Below, one piece after another: positions 11,853 to 25,080 of a stretch of DNA of 64,000 nt; positions within the stretch are counted from its first letter, which is position 1, and every line of letters starts with the position of its first letter. The notes below the pieces were generated by a model. That model was given only the letters and a program-made list of their open reading frames with translations, was not told the DNA's origin and did not search any database. The translations under genes and the position numbers were made by a program. The stretch is from Bigelowiella natans CCMP2755 (taxonomy: Eukaryota; Cercozoa; Chlorarachniophyceae), in the NCBI GenBank assembly GCA_000320545.1, contig ADNK01002664.1, positions 10,001 through 74,000 of the forward strand, read 5' to 3'.

Positions 11853-12814
11853 CTAATTATAATTCCAACAATACAAATGTGAGTTATAATCAGAAAGATG
11901 GAAAGGGGGGGGAGACCATTGTCTGGAGCGGTGATGTCACTCTCTTTCTCCAATAATAAGATCTTTAAGTTACATATGTGCGTGAAAATAGTACATATTT
12001 TCATCCGTTTACTAGAAACGTCATGCTATCTTTACTATAACTACTCTATTTTATAACTCATTTAGTATCTCATTTTTACACTTTGCAGTAAGATTCACAC
12101 ATACAGACTCTGAAAACTAATAGCTATGTGAAAAATATGCCATATTATTACGGTTTAGGCATAATATTATTGTCGTATTATAAGTACACACATAGTTCGT
12201 CTAGAATTAACTAAACAAAAAGAGTCACATAGGCTTAGTATATTCTGCCGTGACGTAATTTTGGCTTATTAGAAAATGACGACAACAATAATGTGAAGTC
12301 TCTCTAACAAAATTGTGTTTTAATTCTTTAAAAGATTGAAACTTGGAAGTTCATAATTGAAAAATGGATTTCAAATTGATTTCTGAGTTCCGGCTATAAA
12401 CGGAATCCACGGAGGTTCAAATATAAGATTTAAAATCATAAACAAGAAGGATGAACTCAAGATTTATCCGATAAAATAGGCGATAAGTTTCATTATGCAT
12501 ACAATTATAGCCCAATTATAGCGTAAATTTGGATATTTAATGTAAAAAGATGCAAGTTATCTTCTGATTCTTCCTCGCGCACCATATATTGAGAATTGAA
12601 AGGAAGCATAGCTACTCGAAACACCTTGGTATGAATTAAGACGACATGATGAATTGTACATAATTGTCTAAAATAGTAGGACTTTTATCGTCTTGAGGGA
12701 TCTGTATTCACGCACAATAATCCTGATACAGAGCAGCTTTCTCCTTCGCACCTGTATCGTTCCAAGTTTCAGCACAAAACCTGAGCAGGGGAAGCACCTT
12801 CTCACAAAACAAAC
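11853..12814. other. Divergent AT-rich intergenic region
   Basis: This is the shared 5' region of SEC13 (-) and PHF5A (+). It is AT-rich and largely free of microsatellites and of the GCTAGC-type words seen in convergent gaps. The SEC13 initiator exon is probably here, and a bidirectional promoter is a reasonable inference; no specific element was recognised. Confidence 0.5.
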
Positions 12815-13428
12815 ATGGCCAAGCACCATCCAGATCTTATCATGTGCCGGAAGCTTCCTGGAATAGGTATAGAATACGCTGTTTGTATTGGCTTTGTATA
12901 ACCGATTATTATAAACCCTTTCAGCGATCGGCCGCCTTTGCGTTAAGTGCGACGGAAAGTGCCCCATATGCGGTAGAAAATAATTTTACTTCTGAGAATT
13001 ATTTGTTATTTTGTGCATCAAAGGATATAACCCAATCACCGTTTGACACTTTGTACATCGAAGAATATATCTTTGTCCTATTTCAACTGCTCATCTTACA
13101 CATATTTGTAGACTCATATGTTCGTCCATGCACGCTGGTGCGCGTGTGCGATGAATGTAACTACGGATCATATCAAGGACGGTGCGTTGTATGCGGAGGG
13201 CAAGGAATATCGGACGCGTAATTAAATTTACATAGATAATCTTTCGATGACAAATGTTTCTCCCTTCCCTAGTCTCTTATTCTTCTTTATCAATATCACA
13301 GGTACTATTGCAAAGAGTGCACAATATTGGAGAAGGATAGAGACGGATGCCCGAAGATAGTAAATTTAGGATCGGCTAAAACAGATTTATTCTACGAGAG
13401 AAAAAAGTACGGATTTAAGAAACGGTGA
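12815..13428 (+). CDS. PHF5A: Splicing factor PHF5A / Rds3 (SF3b subunit)
   Basis: PHF5A is a small zinc-knot subunit of the SF3b complex in U2 snRNP and helps recognise the intron branch point. Four exons, 12815-12866, 12925-12972, 13112-13217 and 13302-13428, join to 333 nt, that is 110 residues, the usual length of the family. The start is [17 protein letters not shown]. Zinc-binding Cys pairs are seen in [29 protein letters not shown] and YYCKEC. The end is [16 protein letters not shown] followed by TGA. The sequence is nearly the same as that of animals and fungi, as expected for this extremely conserved protein. All introns are GT-AG and short (58, 139 and 84 nt). Confidence 0.98.
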
Positions 13429-13799
13429 TGAAGCTTGCATCGCATCATAGAATTGGTCAACTTCCAATCTCTGCTATCTTAAAGGAATATTTGCCACTGA
13501 ACAATTGATGTCATTGTCTTTATGAAAAGACTGTCTACAATAGATCAATGTTATTTGTTAATTTACACCTGCAGTGCGTATATTTATATCCGTTATTAAA
13601 TTCTACGATTCCATTCATTGCATTATTTGTCTGTATTTGTTTTGTAGATGTAAAACATACATAAATTGGATTCACAACTCATTGTACAAGCAAACACTTG
13701 ATAAATAAATGCCAGCACTTAAATTTTTATAATAGACAAACCGACAACACAAACATCCAACTATACACTACATATACATACAATATAAATATATATGTA

Positions 13800-13883
<84 letters not shown>

Positions 13884-14850
13884 TTATATTGTACTAGAAA
13901 TATACACAACCTTGACTAGAAGATATAAATTATATAGGGTGAAATGTTGCTGCATCACAAAATATAACTTGCTAGCTTGTGTCGCGGGCTGCGAAAACAC
14001 AGTGCTAGAGTGAGACATATTCGTTACATAATAGCAAACTTGTGTCTATTTTATTATGATAATCGATTACATGCTGCGCAGCAAATGATCGTCTCATCGA
14101 CGTGCAAGCTAGCAAGTATCAAGCTATAGCATATACACAAGATCTAGCGAGATGCTGTATCTAGATGTGCATGACGGCCGTCTATATTAGCTCGAGCTCG
14201 CATACTACTCTATCTAGCACTGTGTGTCTACTCTGCATGCACTACTGCTGCGCCAGCGTGGCGAAATGCCTTTGTTCACTAGTTAATGCTTCATGCACTC
14301 AAATGTAGCTAGCACTAGATGTCTATAGATGGCACCGCTGTTGCACACGAACTGTGAGGGCGTTCAGCATGCTAGCATGCGATGATGCTCGCAGTGCAAT
14401 AACAGTCTCGCACAAACCAGCAACTATTGTGGTTACGATACATGCTGCTACCATCTAGCTATGTAGAATCTGTACATCGAGCCTTTATTTCATGAACACC
14501 ATTACGGTCGTCTATGTGTGCCAGTCGGTACGTACGACAGCGTGGCTAATTAAATGTGCCGTACATTGCGTGTATTATAGTATGCAATAGAAAACCTAGC
14601 TGTGCTCAGAAACTCTGCAATATCCTAATAATGCAAGGTGAGCCATTGGTGCAGTCCATGGAGTTGTTCTTGGGTAACTGATGTGTGTTGAGTAGTAGGA
14701 AAGCATTAATATAACTATGAACATACTGTATACCTTGTATATGTTCTGTATGTTATATCGTCAGTAAATACAACGAGGATGGTCTCCTTATATAGCAATC
14801 AGCACCTCCCAAATTATAGCTCTTACAGCATAAGCATCAATGAAGAAAGT

Positions 14851-14902
<52 letters not shown>

Positions 14903-14970
14903 CAAACCCCTCCTCCATTTATGTTGTATGGATGATTTTCCTGCCGTTCTTTTTCTCTCTCTCATTCCAC

Positions 14971-15005
<35 letters not shown>

Positions 15006-15304
15006 CTACACATACCTACACACACCCACACACGCACGCACGTACTAACACTTATTTATTTTCTTTGCATTCTTATGGAAAAAGTAAATAATCGCTGCTG
15101 CACATACCTCCTCCATGCACTCCCTCAACTGGAACCTATTTATAATCACGCACGCACGTTACCTTCATCAATATCAAATAGATAATGTTTGCACTCTCAT
15201 AGTTTTCATCGCCTTCTCTCTTCTCTCTCTCTCTCATAAGGTTGCATGCGAGTAAATGTACACTCTATATCATATTATGTATGCGTGTATATGTGTATAT
15301 ATGC

Positions 15305-15347
<43 letters not shown>

Positions 15348-15454
15348 GAACTGTATTTGAATATATTTATAATGGAAATGTGAAAAACAAGTATTCTCTG
15401 ATCATCGAAACGACTTCTTCAAGATAATACATCGTAGAATATCACATATTATTT
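13429..15454. other. Convergent intergenic region: repeats plus palindrome-rich DNA
   Basis: This lies between the 3' ends of PHF5A (+) and the HAD hydrolase (-). Positions about 13800-13880 hold (CA)n-(TA)n. Positions about 13960-14480 hold DNA dense in CTAGC, GCATGC and CGAGCTCG words. Positions about 14850-15040 hold (CT)n and (CA)n runs, and about 15308-15342 hold (GT)n. No supported gene was found. Confidence 0.55.
13802..13878. repeat. (CA)n-(TA)n compound microsatellite
   Basis: A CA run followed by a TA run about 370 nt downstream of the PHF5A stop codon. Confidence 0.9.
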
Positions 15455-15670
15455 TCATTGTTCATCAATTTCCTCTTCGTTTGCTAGTAATTTTTCATCT
15501 GAGCACATATCTTCCATCATCACCAAGACGACCTGTATCGCCTTCAATCTATGACGCTGTGCGTCCTGAAGCTCGGGCATGCTGGTTAAGCACAAAAAGT
15601 ATCAATATATACATCACATCTGCGCACACCACAATCAAACAAAACACGCTTACACACGCATAGATTTACA

Positions 15671-15712
<42 letters not shown>

Positions 15713-15997
15713 TGTTTATGTTTATGCACATTCATTCGGGTAAAGAATATGCCATATCTTGAATATTTACCAATTGTTTATGACTAGGGTGTGGTAAGCG
15801 CAGCAACATCAAATCAAAACATTGAAAAACACCTATCATCGATGAGAATTGTCCTATTTCTTGACACTCCGCGACTTTGACGGATCCTCTCCATGGCCAT
15901 TCCTTTGCTAGATTTGAACGATCCTAACAGCTTAGAGCTGCCTGAGGGTGGGATGGATTACAGTCGAATCATGCAGCAGCAAGATCTTAAGATCTTC

Positions 15998-16030
<33 letters not shown>

Positions 16031-17440
16031 GCATGCAATCATACAAAGACGTTAATTGCAACCTATGATGCCAGTAAAACACCCTCTGAGGCCTTAAATT
16101 ATAGCAATACCAGCAAAGAGAAAATGATCAAGCCAAATTAATTATGTGAAACAAAACTCAGATCTGAATAGGGTTAACAGGGCAGATATATTTGGGTGTG
16201 AGTATGTATGAAGAAAGGGGGATGTGCGATTAAAAACCTATTCTTTTCAGGACATGTTCTATCACTTCCTCGTAGTTTCGGCTAAAAATAACACACACAC
16301 ACACACACAGCAGATACTTCAATTTTTATCATACGTTATGGTGAAAGTAGTCTGCACATGAGAAATTAACATGGGCTTGTGCGTCACACACCTCAACACA
16401 ACCAAATCTGTGACATTTGCCAGCTTTCTGAATTCTCCTTTTAACATAGCAGCACGACTTTCATATTTAGCAAGTGGGGGAGGGTTAGGAAAATATGGAG
16501 GAATCGTAGCAGTCCTATTGCCCCCCGGCATCTTCACCCTCTCAGGGGATGATTGTAGACTGTCTGAAAGAAACAGCTGGTGTTCTTCTTCTCTGCTGAG
16601 AAATAAATGTAGTAACGAGACGTAAAAGAGAAAGAAGCTCTCAATCAGATGCATCATATCAAGAACACACTCCAATCATTTGCTAAAGATTATCTTTCTT
16701 ACGTTTTGTCTCCATCAGCAGCAGCATTTGTTGTGTCAATGAGCTGCAGCCCGCCGCCTTTCTTTCCATTTTTGTCCCCATCATCATCATACTTGGAGAC
16801 CTCTTCTTCATCTTCGATCAGTGAGAGGAGTTGTTTATCCGAAATTTTCCTCAAGATAGATAGTGACTCTTCGGCGTTACGAGCACCCATCTTTAACAAA
16901 CGCAAATAGAAATTATTAAGATAGACATGATTGTCATAAAAACACCAGCAAAACAAAATGTTATTTCGTGCGCATTTTCAGAGAGCAACATAACACCACA
17001 CGCGCGCTTTGTGTACTAAAATGTTGCGTGCAGGTGAATCGTCAACCGACCCTTGCCATCAAGCTGAAGATGTGAAGACGAGAGATGGTCATATCGAAGT
17101 CAACAAACACAATGCTTTTATTATGCTGCTGCTGCTGGTAGTAGTGCCGTTCTAGAAGCCCTGACAGAGTACGATGACCACCCCCTTCCCCTCCACCTCC
17201 CCAGAGAAACCCTGCCACATATTTCCCCCTCCTTAATCGAGGTCTCATCTGCGAGCAACTTGATGGAATTACACCGTCTCTGCTTCTCCATGACAACTCA
17301 GACGAGGAAACATAGGATCCCCCATTGAGAAATACATCTCCCGCAGCAGTCCCCACTCTACGAATCGAAGCGAAGGGAATCATCCAGAGCCATGTGGCAC
17401 GCATCAACGCGCTCCGAGTAGCCACAGCCATTGCTGGCAT
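15455..17440 (-). CDS. HAD-superfamily phosphatase-like protein
   Basis: The fold is inferred from HAD motifs spread over exons on the minus strand. Motif I is VFVDFDMTISR (about 17100-17065), with the nucleophile and acid Asp in DxD form. A helical exon, MGARNAEESLSILRKISDKQ (about 16890), and a Pro-rich exon, PGGNRTATIPPYFPNPPPLA (about 16520), follow. RNYEEVIEHVLKRI (about 16260) resembles the region after the motif II serine. A motif III/IV region, KGMAMERIRQSRGVSRNRTI then LIDD (about 15930-15850), leads to a last exon, SMPELQDAQRHRLKAIQVV, ending in TGA at 15455. I chose ATG 17440 (MPAMAVATRS); the Arg-rich, acid-poor N-terminus could be an organelle presequence. Substrate is unknown. 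Some junctions, notably around 16200-16050, are not resolved. Confidence 0.6.
15672..15710. repeat. (GA)n microsatellite
   Basis: An uninterrupted GA run in the last intron of the HAD-like gene. Confidence 0.9.
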
Positions 17441-17848
17441 TCCGTCCACTCCTCCGTGGAAGCTGGTTGGAAGGAATATGTTTTGATGATTATGGGAGCA
17501 CACGCCGACCGACCTCCACACTCCTCCACACCGTGCTCCTGGAAGAGTAGATGAGCGAAGAAACAACAATAACAACAACTATAAACGAAAATATGTGAAT
17601 AGATCTATCTTCGGTAATTCTAGGTCAATCCAACGGCAACAATTTATGCATGGGCAGGATTCTTAATTTATTCAAAGTCAAATGAGATAATGGAAAATGG
17701 AGAAGAAGCGTTAGAAGTTTCTGGTGTAAATACTAACAACGACAGCATCACAAATAGAATACTTCTATGAGATCATACGATGTTTCCGGGTAAAGATATT
17801 TCCTGATCTGGCAGAAAATTCCTACTCAGAAGTGAAATACGACGCACC
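17441..17848. other. Short divergent promoter region
   Basis: About 400 nt separate the start codons of the HAD-like gene (-) and UBA3 (+). The sequence is unremarkable, with no microsatellite. It probably contains both promoters; no element was recognised. Confidence 0.4.
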
Positions 17849-18731
17849 ATGGCCGCCTCTCCTCAGTCCATCGTTCAAACTCTCAACCCCTCCTCCACGA
17901 ACATATCTACTCAATTGCTGGGCTTGTTCGCTAGCATGCTAAGTAGTCAGAAAGACAGTGAGACTGTCGCTTCAAAGTTAACAGAGCTTGCAGAGGAAGC
18001 TGAGGGCCAGGTAACCCATCGAAACCAATGCAATATCTGCCGTCCTGTCACTCGTCGGAGAGTGCTCTCAGATTTGTTTTTCTGTTTTCTCTTTGAAGGT
18101 GCAGGTTGGAGATTTGCTTTTACGTGGAATATTCTCTCTTATCCTAGATGCTCTTCATGGTTCATATTCAGGTTCCATCTTCGGACATCGTCTCCATACT
18201 CGAGGAATCGTGTGATCAGAAGAGCTATCAAGACATCCTCTCGACGGCCAAGATCGCGGCTAAGCGCTCGAAGAACTATCATTCTATGCTTCCATTTTTG
18301 ACCCGAACTGGCCACGAGGACTTTAATGTGCGATTTGCAGACTACTCGACGACGTGTATCTTGTATACCACCATCATATTGTCTTGACCAAATCTCATCA
18401 TTTAATTTCCTTCTATATGTTGTTTCAAAAGTCGGGAATGGAACCATCTTTAAATAACGTAGAGGTAAATATTCTTCCTACTGAAATATTATTTGTGTCA
18501 CCATTTTCATTATTCATTCATTCATGACTACAACATACACAACCAAAGTGAAATGATGATGATCGACCATCAAAACAATAATCGAATCGATGAATAAACC
18601 TCAGGAGCTTGCCAAGAAGGTTGTCTTATGTGTAGGAGCAGGGGGTCTTGGCTGTGAAATCCTTAAGAATCTAGCACTGAGTGGTATCAAGGTAATAATG
18701 ATATAATTAATATACACACAAACACGACGTT

Positions 18732-18820
<89 letters not shown>

Positions 18821-20001
18821 TATTGTAAAATTAATGAGTCTCAACAAACATATTGCTGTGGTTGTTATTATTAATATTTCCTATCCTCTCCTAACAGAAT
18901 ATTGTAGTAATCGATTTGGACACGATCGACCTTTCAAACCTCAATCGCCAGTTTTTGTTCAGAAAGTAGTACTAGTAGTAGTAGTAGTAGAAGAAGAAGA
19001 AGATGAAGTGTAGTAGTGTTGTAATTTGTGTGAAAGATGTGAAATTCGTAAAGATGTCCTCGTTATAATGCATAGATGTGGTGTGAATATATTTCTTTCA
19101 ATACGGAATGGTAGTAATCATCAGTAAATCGTGTCTTCATTTATTCGATTGTTTCTTACAGAAAAGATGTCGGCAAGGCCAAAGCTCAGGTTGCTGCTGA
19201 ATTCATCAAGAAGAGATGCAAAGGAGTCAACATTACCTGGCACTGCCAAAAGATTCAAGAATTCGATGACCAATTCTACAGGTTTTTCATTGTTGTTTTG
19301 CGTAGGCATGTTACCCAACATATCATACTACTTGTATTTCTAGAAGCTCTCTGTTTCACTTCTTCTCCATATGCCCTCTTCGATACTGAGAAAGGAAAAG
19401 CGAGAGAGGGAGAGGGAGAGGGAGAGGGAGAGGGAGAGAGAGAGAGAGGGAGGTCATGCTCGTTTTGAGGAAATGTGAGTTCCAAGATTTGTATTTTAAT
19501 TCACTACTGGTTGGTTAATGCTACGCACAGGCAATTTGATATCGTCATTGCAGGGCTCGACAACGTTAAAGCACGCTTATGGCTAAACTCAAAGTAGTAG
19601 TACCACAATGATATTCTTGATGCTGTGATTAGAAATAAAGGTTGATAGGAGGGGAGGAAGAGGAGGAAGAGAAGATGTGTGCTGAATGATCGTGCAGTTG
19701 TTTGAGATATACCCTTACGTGAACGAATTTTGTTGGAATCGTCGTCATCATGGTTATTATCACCATCACTACTATCACCATCAGATTATATTCACTGATC
19801 GAGTTTGATGAAGATGGAGAAGCAGATCCTGATACAATCATACCCCTTGTTGATGGGGGGAGTGAGGGATTTAAGGTGGTAGTAGTAGTAGTAGCATCAA
19901 CGTGTAGTAGCTTCCTTCCGCCGCATCAGGAGGGGGGAGGAGGAAATCATCACGCACTTACACACAAAGTGATACTAATGAGTATACTCATATTGGGTGC
20001 C

Positions 20002-20033
<32 letters not shown>

Positions 20034-22025
20034 CCTCCTGCTGCTTACTTACTTCTCTCAGGGCCAAGCTCGTGTATTTCTATATCCTTTCTATTCCTGT
20101 TTCGAGTGCAGTGCTGCGGATGTGAAGGAGGTGTTTGTTTGCCATCATCATTATCATCATCATCGTCATCGTCGTCATCGTCATCGTCGTCATCGTCGTC
20201 ATCGTCATCATCATCGCTTTGCTGCTTTTACTGCTCTCTACGTGACTAAAGAGGGAATGTTGGTTTATACGTGCAATATACACTGCTTCATGCACAATGA
20301 TAACCGCCGCGTCGTGTCTGAATAGGAACGTGCACGACAGTGTAAATCGGGCAGAACCTGATCGAAACACGATCCCCATGACAAAATCATCATATTTGAC
20401 ATTGCTGCCATTGCTGTTGTTGTTGTTATTCTCGTCGTTGTTATTGTGATGGTGGTGGTTGCAGGGTCCAAAATTCGAATTGTGCACTATTCGCAATACT
20501 CCCAGGATAGCCGAACATTGCATCGCTTATGCTTTAATCCTGCTTTGGCCAAGGCTTAAGGTGCGTGCTTGTGTGTGTGCGTGTGGCGGTGTAAGCAACA
20601 AGGAGCAATCAATCTCGTTATTATTGAGAACAAAGGATGAAGAGGAAGAGAAATGGCAGAAAAATATTTGAAAATATGTGCGACAAGCAGAGAGATATGC
20701 TGCCTTCTTATCATGCAGTTTCTTTTGTGCGTTCATGTGGAACAGACTGTGTATTTCTATCATGGATGTGTGTACCAGAGCATTGGCTTTAAATAGAGCC
20801 AGCAGCGATGTGATGATTCAAGAGAAACAGCAACGATGTCCTTTATCCACACTACGGCAAATTTTTGTCAGTCACACGAGATAAATCACTTAACTCATTC
20901 TTACATTATTTGCGTACTTCACCTCCCCCTCCTCACGATCGTTAGTCGCTAAAAAGTCACAAGGAATACGAAATGGTCCAGAAGAAGAAAAGTACCAGGA
21001 AAAAGAAAGAATTATGTGGAGATGATTCTAAGAGTATGGAAGTTGAGGAGGAGGAAGAGGAGGAGGGTGATACAGGTGCTGCTTTAGTTTTTTAGAAACA
21101 CCATTGTAGAAATCGAAGCAGTAGTACTCATCGTCAACTTGCAACCGTATTATTCACGCGTGAGATCATGTATAAGAGCCTTTCATCACTCAGCATAATT
21201 ATCATTCATCATCATCATTAGCCTCTGATTCTAAGATGCTTCCCAATGGCGTCAAGCTTGACAAAGTAAGCAGCACAACACACTTTCTTCTGCCTCCTCC
21301 TCCTCTTCCCCCTCCTCCTATCGTACAACGTGAGGTGTTGATACACACACTTGAGATCAATGAACCATCCATGATTTCGTCGGAACATCCTTGCAGCATG
21401 TCCTCCTCCTTCTCTCTTCCTCTTTTCCTCTCCTTCTTCCACCATCTATATGATAATACATTCTCTATCTCGCTTGTTGTTGTTGTTGTTGTTAATGTTG
21501 TTCTCGGCCACAGGACAACCCTGAGCACATGACGTGGGTGTATGAACGTGCAAAGGAGAGGGCCAACGAGGTACTACCATTATTGCGGCAGTACTACTAC
21601 TATACTACTACTATAGTAGTAGTAGTAGTAGTAGTAGTAGTTGTTGTTGTTGCAGTAATAGTTGATGAAGCATTGTGTAGGCCATAGCCTTCATCATCAT
21701 CACCACCCTCATCACCCTCATCATCATCATCACCATCATCATCATTATTGTAGTTCAACATCGAGGGCGTAACGTACAACCTCACCATGCAATTTGTCAA
21801 AAACATCATCCCGGTAAAAGAGCTCATTATCTGTAGCATTAACTAATATCAGTAGTAGTAGTAGTAGTAGTAGTAGCAGCAGTAGCAATGCTACACGTAT
21901 CATCATGTAATTGTCAGGGGGCAAACCACCGTCAGGGCCAAATCATATATTACTGATGTTAATGCGAAATGACAGAGCTATGATGATGATGATGATGATG
22001 ATGGTGATAATGATGCGAACAACCT

Positions 22026-22060
<35 letters not shown>

Positions 22061-22492
22061 TTATGAAAGACTTTATTCGTTGAATTCTTGGAATAATACT
22101 TATAGCAGCACAGACATTGATTGGATTGGGTGTGTGTGTGTCGTATCTTTGCATACATATGCTGCTCATCCTCCTCTCACACTCCGCCATCGTTGCATTG
22201 CATTTATCCCTCAACCACCAGGCAATAGCAAGTACCAACGCTCTCATCTCTGCTGCCTGCACGAACGAGGTCATGCTGGGTGGGGAGGGGGGGTGAGGGG
22301 GGGGGGTTGATAAAGAAGACTGATGATGGTATATGTGCCCAGCAATCACCATCATCAACATCATTCATCATTCATCATCATCATCATCATCATCAACTAA
22401 AGGCCATAAAGTATCTGATGTTCTCTGCGCCCATAATGGATGGCTACTTCTACTACAACGGCCAGGTAGGTTATTCTTCATGTGTACTATCT

Positions 22493-22529
<37 letters not shown>

Positions 22530-22742
22530 ACTCTTAATTCATTTGATGAGGGGGTGAGAGAGGAAAGAAAGTAGCGAGAGAACATTAGAGGGAGGAGAGG
22601 CATATGAGTCGAGTAATGGTAGCAGTAAATGTGGTGATGATGTTAGTAAGATATGGATTATTTGATCACGAACGAGTACTTTTGTGCTACTACTACACTT
22701 GTTATCTGAGCTTAGAGCATCACCAGACTTTCATCGATGTAA

Positions 22743-22820
<78 letters not shown>

Positions 22821-22946
22821 CGGCACCAATTTTGCCAGTTGATAGCCCTCCTAATAGTGATTCCTTCGTGTTCTTCAACGATTAACAGGGAGGGGCGTAT
22901 TCACGTACATTTGCATACGAAAAGAACCCTGATTGCTTCACATGTG

Positions 22947-22982
<36 letters not shown>

Positions 22983-23997
22983 CTAGTTTGTGCTTTAGAA
23001 GTGGTAATAGTAGTAGTGGTGGTGGTGGTGGTGGTGGTGGTGGTAGTAAAGAGGGAGGATGGAATGTAGTGTTCAATGTTATCCATTCTTTGGCAAGGAG
23101 CAGCTGCATATTTTCCAGTTGTTGTAAAGAGTTTCTGCACTATTAGCACTGATCGTCTAATTCCCTTCTTCTTCTTCTTCTTCTTCTTCTTCTTCTTCTT
23201 TCTCCTCCTCTTCCACCTCCTCAGGAAGCCACAATCTAAACGTTGCACTCAAGGCTGCTGAGGGCACTATTGGAGACTTAAAACAAGATTTGGAGAATAA
23301 GTAGGCAGCGTACAGCGTGTAGTAGTAGTAGTAGCAGCAGCAGCAGCAGCAGCACAGAACTATACAAATCGTATAGTAGCCCTTTTCTTTGTGATATGTA
23401 CATAAATCAGTGTCGTTGATAACAATGGTTGACAAATGATCATCAATAATGAAATCAGATACAAGCTGGAAATAAAGGCCTTTTTCACGACAGAGAGCAA
23501 GACTTTGTGGAATCGTTTCTCTGGCGCGGTAATATGCGCCGTTTTATCCTCTCACATGGGCATGAACTGGCAGTCACCTCTATCTTTCAATGCCGTTGTA
23601 AACATGATTGATGACATCATCGATGTGTAGCGTCAGTTCTTAATGCCTTGTTTCTCATTGTTTTTCTACAACACGCCTCTTTATCATCTTCGTTATAACA
23701 ATCATCGCCATTACTCTTTCTTTCTGCTCTCAGGAGGCTTTGAATACAAAACTTTCCGAGGCCATCCCTAAGACAGATGCGAAGATTATAATGATGGCAA
23801 AGAATGACGGGTAATCCTGTTTGTTGTGCGATCATATGAAGTCCTCCATCACCTCTCATTGTGTACATTTCAAATAATTCGTTCGGCATATTAAGACTCA
23901 TAATGCCCTATTCTTCCCGCCCTATTTTTGCTTTTAACTTGATGATTTTAGAGCTGCGAAGCCGTCCAAGTTCACTCTGAACATTCGTTTTGAATAA
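17849..23997 (+). CDS. UBA3: NEDD8-activating enzyme E1 catalytic subunit UBA3
   Basis: UBA3 with its partner APPBP1 adenylates NEDD8 and passes it to UBC12 for cullin neddylation. I find 21 exons that join in phase to 1698 nt, about 565 residues. Exons run 17849-18010, 18148-18327, 18432-18464, 18605-18691, 18898-18965, 19162-19281, 19531-19593, 19785-19875, 20062-20130, 20465-20560, 20946-21075, 21222-21265, 21514-21570, 21754-21813, 22222-22269, 22403-22465, 22889-22946, 23225-23300, 23459-23528, 23734-23810 and 23952-23997. Signatures are the nucleotide loop VGAGGLGCE, DTIDLSNLNRQFLF, PLVDGGSEGFKGQAR, zinc Cys pairs in YSCFEC and DCFTC, catalytic Cys in LCTIRNTPRIAEHC, and AIASTNALISAAC. 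The protein is longer than animal UBA3. It carries an extra N-terminus (MAASPQSIVQTLNPSS onward) and a Lys-rich then Glu-rich insert (exon 20946-21075). Confidence 0.96.
18736..18816. repeat. (CA)n-(GA)n microsatellite in UBA3 intron
   Basis: A CA run followed directly by a long GA run in the UBA3 intron between the exons ending at 18691 and starting at 18898. Confidence 0.92.
22746..22818. repeat. (AT)n-(GT)n microsatellite in UBA3 intron
   Basis: A TA run changes into a GT run inside the UBA3 intron between 22465 and 22889. Confidence 0.92.
22947..23045. repeat. (GTA)n then (GGT)n repeat starting at a splice donor
   Basis: The UBA3 exon ends at 22946. The intron's first bases GTAGTAGTAG are themselves the start of a long GTA array, followed by a GGT array. 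The donor dinucleotide is thus the first unit of the repeat. Confidence 0.9.
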
Positions 23998-25011
23998 GAG
24001 GTGTAGCTTCAGGCTGCACCGATTGACGATGTAGTAGCTAGTATATGCTAGTGCAATTTAGCAATGTAACTAAATTACTATTATAAACATAGCATGCCTC
24101 TGAATTAGAATAAGAACGCAGGGGAGAACGCAGTGGTAACGCATGTACATATCTAGACATCAAGCGAAGCTGCTGTGGTAGCGCATAATGCGCGTAGCCA
24201 GCCATGCGCTTATTTTAGCTTTCTAGCGAGCCTGCTTTACTCGTAGCTAGCAGCAGCTGCTTAGCTTGCCTCATTTAACTAACTACTTGCGCATCCTAGT
24301 ATTTCATACTTACATTTATATAGCGCAGCTATGCCAGCATGCTATGGTATGCAGTAGTAGCTTTCAAGTGCCATATGAAGCACTAAAACGTCAATCCGCC
24401 TTACATTAATTCACGTTAGGAGACAAAGTGGATGATATTCAATCATTCGCTGCACAGCATGCATGTTTCTAGTACTGCTGCGATGTAATCCATGCCTAAT
24501 AGATGCATGGCCATAGGTAAATATGTAGCAATGAACAGTACCTCGACCAGACTTACATCGGATTACACACAGGATTATTATGCGTATATATGAATGTCTA
24601 TGTCGTAGCAAAAATGCCTTCAAAAAATACCTTCTTGCATTTGGCATCTATTTGAATTTCCAAAACTTTATATTGGTATGCTCCCACTTCAATTTGGCTT
24701 AGCTGCAGAAATGTTGATCACGGTAAAAGTGGAAGAACACTTCAAGCTTATCGTCGAATGCAATATACGTCACAAACTGATACTACTTGATATCTGCATA
24801 ACTCTTCTTAAAACTGCTCAACGGGACCGATCTAGATGCACACCATCGTCACAAAGTGTATGGCAGCGGCACTTTCACTGCTATCTGAGCTCAGCCCTCC
24901 TCCTCCTCCTCCCTAGACCTTAGGGAATATGCCTTGATCCTGATTGTCGTTATACTGTGCTTTAGATTTGAGTTGTATAATAATGAAGATGAACACCATA
25001 GTACTGGCCAC

Positions 25012-25058
<47 letters not shown>

Positions 25059-25080
25059 TGGTATTATTTCACCATCGTGT
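23998..25080. other. Convergent intergenic region, palindrome-rich
   Basis: This lies between the 3' ends of UBA3 (+) and the SDR gene (-). Positions about 24000-24500 are dense in CTAGC, GCATGC, AGCAGCTGC and similar words. A (TA)n run lies at about 25015-25055. No supported coding sequence was found. Confidence 0.55.

Noticed and set aside
15893-16141. Plus-strand open frame starting MAIPLLDLNDPN
   Set aside because: It contains a (CA)n run read as poly-Thr-His. The opposite strand carries a HAD-like exon (KGMAMERIRQSRGV, LIDD) that fits neighbouring exons in phase, so the plus frame is a shadow.
20080-20523. 147-aa minus-strand ORF
   Set aside because: It is antisense to UBA3 exons and introns and consists of ATG/ACC repeat translation.
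18432-23997. SUMO-activating subunit UBA2 as identity of the E1-like gene
   Set aside because: The segment PLVDGGSEGFKGQAR, the DNPEHMTWVYERA part and the CTIRNTPRIAEHC active site match UBA3 better.
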